Shown: one piece after another, positions 43,665-51,837 of the stretch
How positions within the stretch are numbered: the stretch's first letter is position 1
Layout: every line of letters begins with the position of its first letter
DNA from: Paracoccus marinaquae
GTDB lineage: Bacteria > Pseudomonadota > Alphaproteobacteria > Rhodobacterales > Rhodobacteraceae
Direction: 5' to 3'
DNA: 64,000 bases
Assembly: GCF_018860165.1 (NCBI RefSeq)
Contig: NZ_JAHKNG010000003.1
Span: 62,001 to 126,000, forward strand
Notes under the pieces: model-generated
What the model saw: only the letters and a program-made list of their open reading frames with translations
What the model was told of the DNA's origin: nothing
The model's database searches: none
Position numbers and translations under genes: made by a program

Positions 43665-44027
43665 TCACTCCTGCTGGGGGCCGAGAGGCGGGATGCGGGC
43701 AAGGCTCTGCCTGCGGAAGATCGTCGGGCGTTCGCGCCACGGCACCAGCCCGTCGGCGGCGGCCGCATAGGCGGCGGTGCCGGTCAGGATATCGGCGGCG
43801 TCGGCGGCGCTCAGGCGGCCATAGACATAGGACCACTTGCCAGGCGCCGACAGCGCGATCGAGCAGCCCTGCGAACAGGCGGACAGGCACTCGACCGGGC
43901 GCAGTTCGACCCCTTCGGGCAGCGCGGCGCCGGCCAGCGCCGCATGCAGCATCGCGCCGGGGCGCGGCTCGACCGGGTCGGGTACGGGCCCGCGGCAGGT
44001 CGTGCAGACATGCAGTATGGCGCGCAT
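43665..44027 (-). CDS. DUF1636 thioredoxin-like Cys-rich protein at the head of the cob run
   Basis: 120-residue protein of the DUF1636 family, related to 2Fe-2S thioredoxin-like ferredoxins. The four candidate ligands are in HVCTTCRGP near the start and ECLSACSQGCSIALSAPGKW in the middle. The start at 44027 matches the family N-terminus (MRAILHVCTTC); the longer frame to 44135 runs toward the riboswitch. It is the first gene after a B12 riboswitch and precedes cobW by 3 bp, so it belongs to the cobalamin operon. A role in cobalt handling or electron supply to CobG or cobalt reduction is inference. Confidence 0.85.
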   Translation of the reverse strand: MRAILHVCTTCRGPVPDPVEPRPGAMLHAALAGAALPEGVELRPVECLSACSQGCSIALSAPGKWSYVYGRLSAADAADILTGTAAYAAAADGLVPWRERPTIFRRQSLARIPPLGPQQE

Positions 44028-44138
44028 CGCGGCCCCTTCTTCCCTGTGCGTCGGGGGCGGGCCAGAAGGACGAAAAGGGCGCGCGGCCAGCATTTCGCCT
44101 GCCGGTCGCGGATCACCCCGTCCGCCCGTAAACACGTT

Positions 44139-44305
44139 GCGCTGGCAGGTCTCCCGGCTTGCGGATCAAACGGTCGGCCCGCCTTCCCGGCCATGGGGGC
44201 CAGTGGCTTGGGCGACCTCTCCGGTCACGGTCGCGGGGGCGGCTGCGTTCGGGCGTGACGCCTTTCGCATTCCCTCTTCGCCTGTCATAGGACAGGAACC
44301 AGCGC
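44139..44305 (-). promoter_or_regulatory. Cobalamin (AdoCbl) riboswitch upstream of the DUF1636-cobW-cobN operon
   Basis: On the minus strand the leader shows the conserved core: GAGGGAATGCGAAAGGC, CAGCCGCCCCCGCGACCGTG, AAGCCACTGGCCCCC, CCGGGAAGGCGGG and the B12 box GCCGGGAGACC. A closing P1 stem is visible, CCAGCGC (44299-44305) with GCGCTGG (44139-44145). It ends about 110 bp before the DUF1636 start. High B12 should shut down the whole run to cobJ. The promoter must lie above 44305, close to or inside cobO. Confidence 0.92.
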
Positions 44306-44357
44306 GCCCTCACCTGAGGCAAGCGCCCCCATGTTGTCAAGCGGAAGGAGCGATCCG

Positions 44358-44987
44358 ATGACCCAGACCCGCGACATCGCGCCCGAGGATCAGGCCCGCC
44401 ACGCCCAGAAGATGGCGAAGAAAAAGGCCGCGCGCGACCGGATGATGGAGACGAAGACCGGCGAGAAGGGGCTGGTCATCGTCCATACCGGCCCGGGCAA
44501 GGGCAAATCCAGTTCCGGCTTCGGCATGATCATGCGCTGCATCGCCCATGGCATGCCCTGCGCCGTGGTGCAGTTCATCAAGGGTGCCTGGGACACCGGC
44601 GAGCGGCGCCTGCTGACCGGGCATTTCGGCGATCTCTGCCAGTTCCACGCCATGGGCGAGGGCTTCACCTGGGAGACGCAGGACAAGTCCCGCGATATCG
44701 CCGCCGCCGAGGCGGGATGGGAGAAGGCGAAGGACCTGATCCGCGACCCCGCGATCCGCATGGTGCTGCTGGATGAGGTGAACATCGCCCTGCGCTATGG
44801 CTATCTGGACGCGCAGGCGGTGCTGGACTTTCTGGCGGCCGAGAAACCGCCGATGACCCATGTCGTGCTGACCGGTCGCGGCGCGCCCGAGGCGCTGGTC
44901 GAGGCGGCCGATCTGGTCACCGAAATGGCGATGGTCAAGCATCCGTTCCGGGCCGGTATCAAGGCGCAGCCGGGGGTCGAGTTCTGA
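44358..44987 (+). CDS. cobO: Cob(I)yrinic acid a,c-diamide adenosyltransferase
   Basis: Adds the 5'-deoxyadenosyl group from ATP to the reduced cobalt of corrinoids (BtuR/CobA family). 209 residues. The P-loop IVHTGPGKGKSSSGFGM is the family hallmark, and QFIKGAWDTGERRLL and VLLDEVNIALRYGYL follow. The N-terminal basic helix MAKKKAARDRMM is typical. The ATG at 44358 has GGAAGGAGC upstream; a start at 44331 is less likely. It is divergent from the riboswitch-led operon but carries no riboswitch of its own strand. It converges with the asparaginase gene, 25 bp apart. Confidence 0.95.
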   Translation: MTQTRDIAPEDQARHAQKMAKKKAARDRMMETKTGEKGLVIVHTGPGKGKSSSGFGMIMRCIAHGMPCAVVQFIKGAWDTGERRLLTGHFGDLCQFHAMGEGFTWETQDKSRDIAAAEAGWEKAKDLIRDPAIRMVLLDEVNIALRYGYLDAQAVLDFLAAEKPPMTHVVLTGRGAPEALVEAADLVTEMAMVKHPFRAGIKAQPGVEF

Positions 44988-45012
44988 ACCCCGTCCCTTG
45001 CCCCGGCCGCCG

Positions 45013-46503
45013 CTAGGCCCCGAACAGGATCTGCGGCGCCTGCCGCCCTGCCGGGTCATGCAGCATGAGCCGTGGCCGGTCGTCGCCGGTCAGGATCAGC
45101 ACGCCACCGGGCAGGCTGGCACCGCTTTGCCATAGATCGGCGCCATCCGCCGCCACGAAAGCCGGCCGGTCCTGCATCATCATCCGGCCCGTCCCGCCAA
45201 CCGACCAGAGGTCTTTTCCCGCGCCATCGCGCAGCACCAGGCCCGCCCCGGCCTCGTTCAGCAACTCGGCCCTGCCGTCGGCCGCGCAGAGGCGCATCCC
45301 CGGCCACAGAACCTCACCCGGACCCAGCCGGTCGGTGGCAGTGCATTCGCCGGCCAGCCCCCGTTTCAACAACGCCGCGACCGTGGCGCGATCCCAACCG
45401 TGATGCCCGGCGGCGGCCAGCAGCACCGTCAGCTTGGCGAAGGCCGCGACCGGCGTCATGTCGCCCGTCTCGACGGCCCCGGTCCGGGCGATCCAGGCAC
45501 CGGCGGCATAGTGGAACTGGCCGACCTTGCCACCGATCACCCGGCTGCCGATCAGCACCGTGACCCCGGCCGCATGCGCCCGCCGCAGGGCGGCCTCGAT
45601 GGCGCCCGATCCGGCCGGGACATTGCCCTCGCCGTAACCCTCGATCAGCAGCCCCCGGATGCCCGAGGCAAGGGCCGCGTCGATCATGTCGGCCAGCAGC
45701 GGCAGATCGCGCCGGTGATCGGCCGGCCCGACAGGAAGCTGGAGGACCGGATGCGCCTCCAGCGCCGCCTCGACCGCGTCAAGCTGCGCCAGCGCCAGAT
45801 CGCGGGCCGCCGGATCGTCCAGCGACCGTTCCGGCGCGGCCGGCCCCGCAAGCGGCGCGGCGGGGCCGTGCCAGACCCCGATCCCGGCCTCGGCCAAGGG
45901 CGGCAGGTGCGGGCTGTCGAACCCCGCAAAGCGCATGGTCGAGACCTTCAGCGCCCGATTGCCGCGCAGCAACCGGCCGTCAAAGAAGACCGCCACCTCG
46001 GGCAGGCACAGGCGCGCGCAGGCGAGTGCGCCGGCCAGATTGGCAAAGGCGTCGCTGCCGGCATTCAGCACCAGCCCCTCGGGCGTCTGCCGCAGCAGCG
46101 GCAGTTGCGCGCCGGTCAGGATCACCGGCTTGGACAGCAGCGCCCGGCCCAGCCCCAGCGGATCGAAGACATTCAGCAGGAAGGGCAGGGCGGCGGCGGT
46201 GAAATCCATGGTATCGGTGCCGTGCAGGATCACGAAGGCGTCGAAGCCGGCATAAAGGTCCAGCAGCCGCCGCGTCATCCTGCACCAGTCCGTGGGGCGC
46301 AGATCGGTGCTGTCCAGCGTCCCGGTCGGGCTGTCGAAGCCGAGCCCGGCGTCGAAATGCAGCGACAGCCCCGGCAGGGCGGCACCGAGCGCGGAGCCCA
46401 GCAGGTGCTGCACAGCCGCGGCGAACTCACCCGCCGGCATGGGTGCCAGGGGTTCGCCCACGCAACCGATGGTGCCGCCGGTATTGATGATGCAGACGCG
46501 CAT
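45013..46503 (-). CDS. Asparaginase-family amidohydrolase with lectin-like C-terminal extension
   Basis: 496 residues. The first ~335 form a type I/II asparaginase fold: INTGGTIG with nucleophile T11, and VILHGTDTMDFTAAALPF with the second catalytic Thr/Asp (T96, D97). The last ~107 residues (from about 390) are Gly/Asp-rich with repeating units such as LVLRDGAGKDLWS, FVAADGADLWQSG and LMLHDPAGRQ. These resemble a degenerate B-type (bulb) lectin domain, but the mannose motif is not intact. No signal peptide is evident. The ATG at 46503 follows AAGGAGACAGG, 20 bp after the histidine kinase stop, so it is probably co-transcribed with the two-component genes. Asparagine, glutamine or another amide could be the substrate. 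Confidence 0.82.
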   Translation of the reverse strand: MRVCIINTGGTIGCVGEPLAPMPAGEFAAAVQHLLGSALGAALPGLSLHFDAGLGFDSPTGTLDSTDLRPTDWCRMTRRLLDLYAGFDAFVILHGTDTMDFTAAALPFLLNVFDPLGLGRALLSKPVILTGAQLPLLRQTPEGLVLNAGSDAFANLAGALACARLCLPEVAVFFDGRLLRGNRALKVSTMRFAGFDSPHLPPLAEAGIGVWHGPAAPLAGPAAPERSLDDPAARDLALAQLDAVEAALEAHPVLQLPVGPADHRRDLPLLADMIDAALASGIRGLLIEGYGEGNVPAGSGAIEAALRRAHAAGVTVLIGSRVIGGKVGQFHYAAGAWIARTGAVETGDMTPVAAFAKLTVLLAAAGHHGWDRATVAALLKRGLAGECTATDRLGPGEVLWPGMRLCAADGRAELLNEAGAGLVLRDGAGKDLWSVGGTGRMMMQDRPAFVAADGADLWQSGASLPGGVLILTGDDRPRLMLHDPAGRQAPQILFGA

Positions 46504-46523
46504 GTTTTTCCTGTCTCCTTGTC

Positions 46524-47930
46524 TCAGGCCCAGTGCCGGCACAGCACCATCCGTGCGGCAAGCCCGTTGCTGGCCCGAAGGAATTCCAGCCGGCCGCCAT
46601 GCTGGGCCGCGATGGTCGAGACGATCGCCAGTCCCAGCCCGACACCGCTGGCCGTACCGGCATTGCCGCCGCGCTGGAAGGCCCCGGTCAGGCGTGCCAG
46701 ATCCGCTTCGGTCAGCACCGAGCCGCGATCCGTCACCGTCAGGACGGCATCATCGGCATCGCCGTCCACCGTCACCTCGGCCTCGCGGCCATATTTCAGC
46801 GCATTGTCGATCAGGTTCGACAGCGCCCGGCGCAGCGAGGTCGGCTGGCCGCGCATCAGGATGCGGTGGCGTTCAGGTGCGGGCCGGGCGCGGGCGCGGG
46901 CGAACAGCGTCCCGGCCCCGGTTTCGCGCGCGGGGGCGCCGTTCAGGCGCACCGGCAGCCCGACATCCTGATAGTCGGCGACCACCGCCTCGACCAGCGA
47001 GGTCAGGGACAGTTCCCGAAAGGGTTCCTGGCCGATCTCGGCGCGGGTATAGGTCAGCACGCCGTCGATCATGCCGGTCATCTCGTCGATGTCGCGTTCC
47101 AGCCGGCCGCGCAGATCGGCATCCTCGATCAGCGCGCTGCGCAGCCGCAGGCGTGTCGCCGGGGTGCCGAGGTCATGGCTGACCGCCGACAGGACCAGCG
47201 CCCGGTTTTCGAGGGCCGCCCGGTCCTGCGCCACATAGGCATTCACCGCCTCGGCGGTCTGGCGCAGTTCATCGACGCCGCCGACCGGCAGTTCGGCATT
47301 GCGGGCGCGGTGATCGCGCAGGGCGGCGGCGAAGGTGGTGAAGGCGCCCGAAACCTCGGCCACCCAACCCAGCAGCAGCACAAGCGCCGCGACAAGGATC
47401 GCCACGGCCGGCAGCCGCAGATCGGCGGGGGCGATTTCGCAGCCCCAGACCGGGGCGCCGTCGATGCGCAGCCAGGGCCCGTCATCCGGGCGCGCGAACA
47501 GCTGCGCCTCGCTGCAGAACCGCGCCAGAACGCGGGTGACCGAGGCCAGCGCCGCCGCCTGCGAGCCCCCGCCCAGACTTTGAATTTCGGCCACGGGATA
47601 CTGCATGTCGGGCGACTGGATGCGCAATGACAGCCGCCCGCCCTGCGCCCGGTCGGGCCGGGCGCTGCCGGTCAGGGCGACCCGCGTCTCGCGCCAGCCC
47701 GGCGGCAGGGACGGCTCGGCCCGCAGTTGCGTCCGGCTGAGGCCCGCGGGCAGCGCGCTGCCGTTTTCCAGGCTGTCATGCAGCGCCAGGCCGGCGATAT
47801 AGGCGCGATCCAGATGGTCCATCCATGCCGCCTGCGACGACATCCACAGCCAGACCGCCGCGCCGCCGGCTGCCATCGCCAGCAGCACCCACAGGCTGGC
47901 CAGCCAGCGCAGGCCAAGGCGCCTAGCCAT
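46524..47930 (-). CDS. Sensor histidine kinase (GtrS-like)
   Basis: 468-residue inner-membrane kinase. There is one N-terminal transmembrane helix (LASLWVLLAMAAGGAAVWLW), a periplasmic domain of about 145 residues, a second helix (AVAILVAALVLLLGW) and a HAMP-like linker. The phospho-acceptor H-box is LSAVSHDLGTPATRLRLRS; the Gly after Leu replaces the common Arg. The ATP site shows the N-box LSNLIDNALKYG, a shortened G1 VTDRGSVL and G2 SGVGLGLAI. The start overlaps the response-regulator stop by 8 bp. Located beside a glucose-type ABC transporter, it resembles GtrS, which senses 2-ketogluconate in pseudomonads; that ligand is only a guess here. Confidence 0.88.
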   Translation of the reverse strand: MARRLGLRWLASLWVLLAMAAGGAAVWLWMSSQAAWMDHLDRAYIAGLALHDSLENGSALPAGLSRTQLRAEPSLPPGWRETRVALTGSARPDRAQGGRLSLRIQSPDMQYPVAEIQSLGGGSQAAALASVTRVLARFCSEAQLFARPDDGPWLRIDGAPVWGCEIAPADLRLPAVAILVAALVLLLGWVAEVSGAFTTFAAALRDHRARNAELPVGGVDELRQTAEAVNAYVAQDRAALENRALVLSAVSHDLGTPATRLRLRSALIEDADLRGRLERDIDEMTGMIDGVLTYTRAEIGQEPFRELSLTSLVEAVVADYQDVGLPVRLNGAPARETGAGTLFARARARPAPERHRILMRGQPTSLRRALSNLIDNALKYGREAEVTVDGDADDAVLTVTDRGSVLTEADLARLTGAFQRGGNAGTASGVGLGLAIVSTIAAQHGGRLEFLRASNGLAARMVLCRHWA

Positions 47931-48627
47931 CGTCGCGCGCGACCTCGGCGGTGAAGACATAGCCGGTGCCGCGCTCGGTGCGGATCAGCTCGGGGTCGGT
48001 CTTCTGCCGCAGCCGGTTCACCAGCATGTCGATCGCGCGGCCCTCGGCGGCCTCCTCGTCGTCCAGCGCCGCGGCGATTTCCTCGCGGCTGAGCGGGATC
48101 AGCGGATTGGCAAGAAACACCCTGAGCAGCGCGGTTTCCCGCGCCGACAGCGAGGCCTGCCACCCGCCGGGCGCGGTGATCTCGTCGCGGCGCGCGTCAT
48201 AGCTCCAGCCGGAAAAGCGGCAGATCGCGTCCCGGCGCCGGTGGATCAGGCTGGCGCTGCGGCGGGTGCGGCGCAGCACCGCCCGGATCCGCGCCAGCAG
48301 CAGGTCGGGGTTGAAGGGCTTGGCGATATAGTCGTCGGCGCCGACCTCGTATCCGGCCATGCGCTGATGATCCGCCGACAGCGCCGAAACCATGATGATC
48401 GGCACCTCCTGCGCGGCCCGGATCTCGGCGCAGATCTGCACGCCGTCGTCATCGCCCAGCGACACGTCGAGCAGGATCAGATCGACGCGCCCGGTTTGCA
48501 GGGCCTGAAGGGCAGAGGCGCGGCTGTCGGCGCAGGTGACGAAAAAGCCCTGACGCTGCAGATAGGCGGCCAGCATCGCCGCCATTTCGGCGTCGTCCTC
48601 GACCACCAGCAGACGATGCAGGCTCAT
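47923..48627 (-). CDS. OmpR-family response regulator (GltR-like)
   Basis: 234-residue two-component regulator. Receiver domain: acidic pocket VVEDDAE, phospho-acceptor Asp in LILLDVSLGDDDG, and the conserved Lys in ADDYIAKPFNP. The C-terminal winged helix (about residues 140-230) has LSARETALLRVFLANPLIPL and RLRQKTDPELIRTERGTGYVF. GAGGGGGAA precedes the ATG at 48627. It is divergent from gtsA across 183 bp and cotranscribed with the kinase. In Pseudomonas the GltR/GtrS pair sits with gtsABCD and glk and controls glucose uptake, and the same gene set occurs here. Confidence 0.9.
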   Translation of the reverse strand: MSLHRLLVVEDDAEMAAMLAAYLQRQGFFVTCADSRASALQALQTGRVDLILLDVSLGDDDGVQICAEIRAAQEVPIIMVSALSADHQRMAGYEVGADDYIAKPFNPDLLLARIRAVLRRTRRSASLIHRRRDAICRFSGWSYDARRDEITAPGGWQASLSARETALLRVFLANPLIPLSREEIAAALDDEEAAEGRAIDMLVNRLRQKTDPELIRTERGTGYVFTAEVARDDG

Positions 48628-48675
48628 CGGCGTTCCCCCTCGGATGCCCCGTGATAGCAGCCCGCCCGGCCCTGC

Positions 48676-48690
48676 GTAACAGTTTGTAAC
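48676..48690. promoter_or_regulatory. GTAAC-N5-GTAAC direct repeat between the response regulator and gtsA
   Basis: GTAAC at 48676-48680 and again at 48686-48690 gives two direct half-sites one helical turn apart, the layout bound by OmpR/PhoB-type regulators. It lies 49 bp from the regulator start and about 120 bp before gtsA. It is a candidate site for the adjacent response regulator, and could autoregulate it as well as activate gtsA. Confidence 0.4.
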
Positions 48691-48810
48691 ATCAGGGGTC
48701 GAAATCTGCCCGTCGCACCGCGCTCCGGCATTGCCGGAACGGCGGTGGCTTTGGCATGCTGTGTCTTGGCGCGGGGCCTGAACCTGCGTCCCAACGATCT
48801 GGGAGGATCC

Positions 48811-50052
48811 ATGTACATGAAATCCGTTCTGGCGGCTTCGACCGCCATGTTTCTGGCCGCGCCCGCGATGGCCGAGCCGTCGGCCGAGGTGCTGCACTGG
48901 TGGACCTCGGGTGGCGAAGCGAAATCTGTGGCCGTGCTGCAGGACCAGTTCAAGGCCGAGGGCGGCACCTGGACCGACATGCCGGTGGCCGGCGGCGGCG
49001 GCGATGCCGCGATGACGGCGCTGCGCGCCCGGGTTCTGGCAGGAAACGCGCCGGCCGCCGTGCAGCTGAAGGGTCCCGCCATTCAGGAATGGTACGAGGA
49101 AACCGGGCTGGCCGATATCGGCGACGTGGCCGGGGAAAACGGCTGGGCCGAGGTGCTGCCCCCGCAGCTGGCCGAACACATGAAATGCGAGGACCAGTGG
49201 TGCGCGGCGCCGGTGAACGTGCACCGCATCAACTGGATCTGGGGCAACAAGCAGATCCTCGATGCCAACGGCATCGCAATGCCGACCAGCTGGGACGAGT
49301 TCAACGCCGCCGCCGAGAAGCTGAAGGCGGCGGGCATCACGCCCCTGGCGCATGGCGGCCAGAACTGGCAGGATGCCACCGTCTTCGAGACGCTGGTGCT
49401 GGGGCTGGGCGGGCCAGACTTCTACCGGGCGGCGCTGATCGACCTGAACCCCGAGGCGCTGACATCGGACACCATGAAGCAGGTCTTCGACCAGCTTCGG
49501 ACCCTGCGCGGCTATGTCGATGACAACTTCTCGGGCCGCGACTGGAACCTGGCCACGGCGATGGTGATGAATGGCGAGGCGGCCTTCCAGATCATGGGCG
49601 ACTGGGCCAAGGGCGAATTCCTGGCCGCGGGCAAGGTGCCGGGCACCGATTTCGTCTGCTGGCCGGCACCGGGCGACGGCTATCTCTACAATGTGGACAG
49701 CTTTGCCTTCTTCGAGGTCGAGGGCGAGGACAAGCAGCAGGGCCAGAAGCTGCTGGCCAAGCTGATCATGGGGCCCGAGTTCCAGAAGGTCTTCAACCTG
49801 AACAAGGGCTCGATCCCGGCCCGCACCGATGTCGCGCTGGACGAGTTCGACGATTGCGCCAAGCAGTCCAATGCCGACATGAACGCGGACGCGGGCGATG
49901 GCTCGCTGTTGCCGTCCTATGCGCATGGCATGGCGTTGCGCGGGGCGCAGGCCGGTGCCGTGACCGATGTCGTGACCAACTTCTTCAACAGCGACATGTC
50001 CTCGGACGATGCGGTGCAGCAACTGGCCGACGCGGTCGCCGCGACGATGTGA
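48811..50052 (+). CDS. gtsA: Glucose/mannose-type ABC transporter substrate-binding protein
   Basis: 413-residue periplasmic sugar receptor (extracellular solute-binding family 1). Signal peptide MYMKSVLAASTAMFLAAPAMA-E. The mature start EVLHWWTSGGEAKSV, followed by VAGGGGDAAMTALRARVLAGNAP, VNVHRINWIWGNK, LAHGGQNWQDATVFE and IMGDWAKGEF, closely parallels pseudomonad GtsA. Tight sugar-contact Trp and Gly residues are kept. Two ATGs (48811 and 48817) fit the GGGAGG; the first gives 4-nt spacing, the second 10. It heads an operon with two permeases, an ATPase and glucokinase. A terminator just after it would make the receptor more abundant than the membrane parts. Confidence 0.9.
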   Translation: MYMKSVLAASTAMFLAAPAMAEPSAEVLHWWTSGGEAKSVAVLQDQFKAEGGTWTDMPVAGGGGDAAMTALRARVLAGNAPAAVQLKGPAIQEWYEETGLADIGDVAGENGWAEVLPPQLAEHMKCEDQWCAAPVNVHRINWIWGNKQILDANGIAMPTSWDEFNAAAEKLKAAGITPLAHGGQNWQDATVFETLVLGLGGPDFYRAALIDLNPEALTSDTMKQVFDQLRTLRGYVDDNFSGRDWNLATAMVMNGEAAFQIMGDWAKGEFLAAGKVPGTDFVCWPAPGDGYLYNVDSFAFFEVEGEDKQQGQKLLAKLIMGPEFQKVFNLNKGSIPARTDVALDEFDDCAKQSNADMNADAGDGSLLPSYAHGMALRGAQAGAVTDVVTNFFNSDMSSDDAVQQLADAVAATM

Positions 50053-50066
50053 CCACATGCCGCGAA

Positions 50067-50101
50067 CGCCGCGCCCTGCCGGGGCGCGGCGTTTTTCTTT
50101 T
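50067..50101 (+). terminator. Intrinsic (rho-independent) terminator/attenuator after gtsA
   Basis: CGCCGCGCCC (50067-50076), loop TGCCG, GGGCGCGGCG (50082-50091), then TTTTTCTTTT: a perfect 10-bp GC stem with a T-tract. It lies between the receptor and permease genes 26 bp before the gtsB start, so partial read-through is expected. Confidence 0.85.
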
Positions 50102-50116
50102 GGGGGAATCCGAAAC

Positions 50117-50989
50117 ATGGAATGGCTTGAACGCAACGTGCCCAAGCTGGTCTTGGCGCCGTCCTTCGTCGCGATCCTCGTCTTCGTCTATGGCTTCATC
50201 GGCTGGACCGCCTGGGTCAGCCTGACGAAATCGAAGCTCATGCCGCGATACGAGATCGACGGGTTTGGCCAGTATGGCCGTCTCGTTGCCTCGCCGCGCT
50301 GGGACGTGGCGATGGACAATCTCTTTATCTTCGGGGCGCTGTTCATCGTGATCTCGATGGTGGTCGGGCTGATGCTGGCGATCTTCCTTGATCAGCAGAT
50401 CCGCTCCGAGGGGGTGTTGCGCACCATCTATCTCTATCCGATGGCGCTGTCGCTGATCGTGACCGGCACCTCGTGGAAGTGGATTCTCAATCCCGGCCTC
50501 GGCATTCAGGAAATGGTGCGCGGCTGGGGCTTCGAGAGTTTCACCTTCGACTGGCTGATCCGGCCCGAAATGGCCATCTATACCGTGGTGATCGCCGCCG
50601 TCTGGCAGGCTTCGGGCTTTGTCATGGCGCTGTTTCTGGCCGGGCTGCGCTCGGTCGATACCGAGATCATCCGCGCCGCACAGGTGGACGGAATTCCCAC
50701 CCATCGCATCTATACGGCGATCATCATCCCGACCATGGCGCCGATCTTCCTGTCCGCCTTCATCGTGCTGGCGCATCTGGCGATCAAGGCCTTCGACCTT
50801 GTGATCGCGCTGACCAATGGCGGCCCGGGCTATGCCACCGACCTGCCCGCGACCTACATGTATGCCATGGCCTTCTCGCGCGGCGATCTGGGTCAGGCGG
50901 CGGCCAGCGCCATGATCATGATGATGGTCATCTTCGCCATCGTCGTTCCCTATCTCTACAGCGAATTGAGGCCGCGCCGTGACCACTAA
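50117..50989 (+). CDS. gtsB: Sugar ABC transporter permease (MalF-like)
   Basis: 290-residue inner-membrane permease of the carbohydrate uptake class 1 type, with six hydrophobic helices. The EAA loop for ATPase contact reads IIRAAQVDGIPTHRIYTAIIIPTMAP. The ATG at 50117 starts MEWLERNVPKLVLAPSFVAI; an open frame runs back through the terminator to 50009 but is not credible. It pairs with the next permease, whose gene overlaps it by 11 bp. Confidence 0.9.
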   Translation: MEWLERNVPKLVLAPSFVAILVFVYGFIGWTAWVSLTKSKLMPRYEIDGFGQYGRLVASPRWDVAMDNLFIFGALFIVISMVVGLMLAIFLDQQIRSEGVLRTIYLYPMALSLIVTGTSWKWILNPGLGIQEMVRGWGFESFTFDWLIRPEMAIYTVVIAAVWQASGFVMALFLAGLRSVDTEIIRAAQVDGIPTHRIYTAIIIPTMAPIFLSAFIVLAHLAIKAFDLVIALTNGGPGYATDLPATYMYAMAFSRGDLGQAAASAMIMMMVIFAIVVPYLYSELRPRRDH

Positions 50990-51833
50990 CACCATGCTGC
51001 GCTGGGGTCTTTACGGCATCCTGATCCTGTTTGCGCTGTTCTACCTGATGCCGCTCTTCGTGATGCTGACCACCTCGCTGAAAAGCCTCGAGGAAATCCG
51101 GACCGGCAGCCTTCTGGCGCTGCCGCGCGCGATCACCTTCCAGCCCTGGCTGGAGGCCTGGTCCAGTGCCTGCGCGGGCACGCAATGCGAGGGGCTGCGG
51201 CCGTTCTTCTGGAACTCGGTCCTGATGGCGGTTCCGGCGGTGGCGATCTCGACCGTCATCGGCGCGATCAACGGCTATGTCTTCGCGCAATGGCGCTTTC
51301 GCGGCGCGAACCTGTTCTTCGCGGCGATCCTGTTCGGCTGCTTCATCCCCTTCCAGGTGGTGCTGATGCCGATGGCGCGGATGCTGGGGCTGATGGGGCT
51401 GGCGGGCACGATTCCGGGGCTGATCTTCGTCCATGTCATCTACGGGATCGGCTTCACCACCCTGTTCTTCCGCAACTACTATGTCACCATCCCGCAAGAG
51501 CTGGTCCGCGCGGCCAGGGTCGATGGCGCCGGCTTCTTCCGCATCTTCTTTGCCATCTTCCTGCCCCTGTCGCTGCCGATCATCACCGTCTCGGTGATCT
51601 GGCAGTTCACCCAGATCTGGAACGACTTCCTGTTCGGGGTTTCGTTCAGCGGCGCGGGCAGCCAGCCTGTCACCGTGGCACTGAACAACATCGTCAACTC
51701 CACCACCGGCGTCAAAGCCTACAATGTGGACATGGCCGCCGCGATCATCGCCGCCCTGCCCACGCTGTTCGTCTATGTCGTCGCCGGCAAATATTTCATC
51801 CGCGGCCTGACCGCCGGTTCCGTGAAAGGCTGA
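50979..51833 (+). CDS. gtsC: Sugar ABC transporter permease (MalG-like)
   Basis: 284-residue permease with six hydrophobic helices. The EAA motif is ELVRAARVDGAGFFRIFFAIFLPLSLP near residue 175, and the C-terminal FIRGLTAGSVKG is typical for MalG-type proteins. Translation is placed at GTG 50979, overlapping gtsB by 11 bp; the ATG at 50994 is a possible alternative that would give the same membrane topology. It forms a heterodimer with the preceding permease. Confidence 0.9.
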   Translation: MTTNTMLRWGLYGILILFALFYLMPLFVMLTTSLKSLEEIRTGSLLALPRAITFQPWLEAWSSACAGTQCEGLRPFFWNSVLMAVPAVAISTVIGAINGYVFAQWRFRGANLFFAAILFGCFIPFQVVLMPMARMLGLMGLAGTIPGLIFVHVIYGIGFTTLFFRNYYVTIPQELVRAARVDGAGFFRIFFAIFLPLSLPIITVSVIWQFTQIWNDFLFGVSFSGAGSQPVTVALNNIVNSTTGVKAYNVDMAAAIIAALPTLFVYVVAGKYFIRGLTAGSVKG

Positions 51834-51837
51834 GCCC

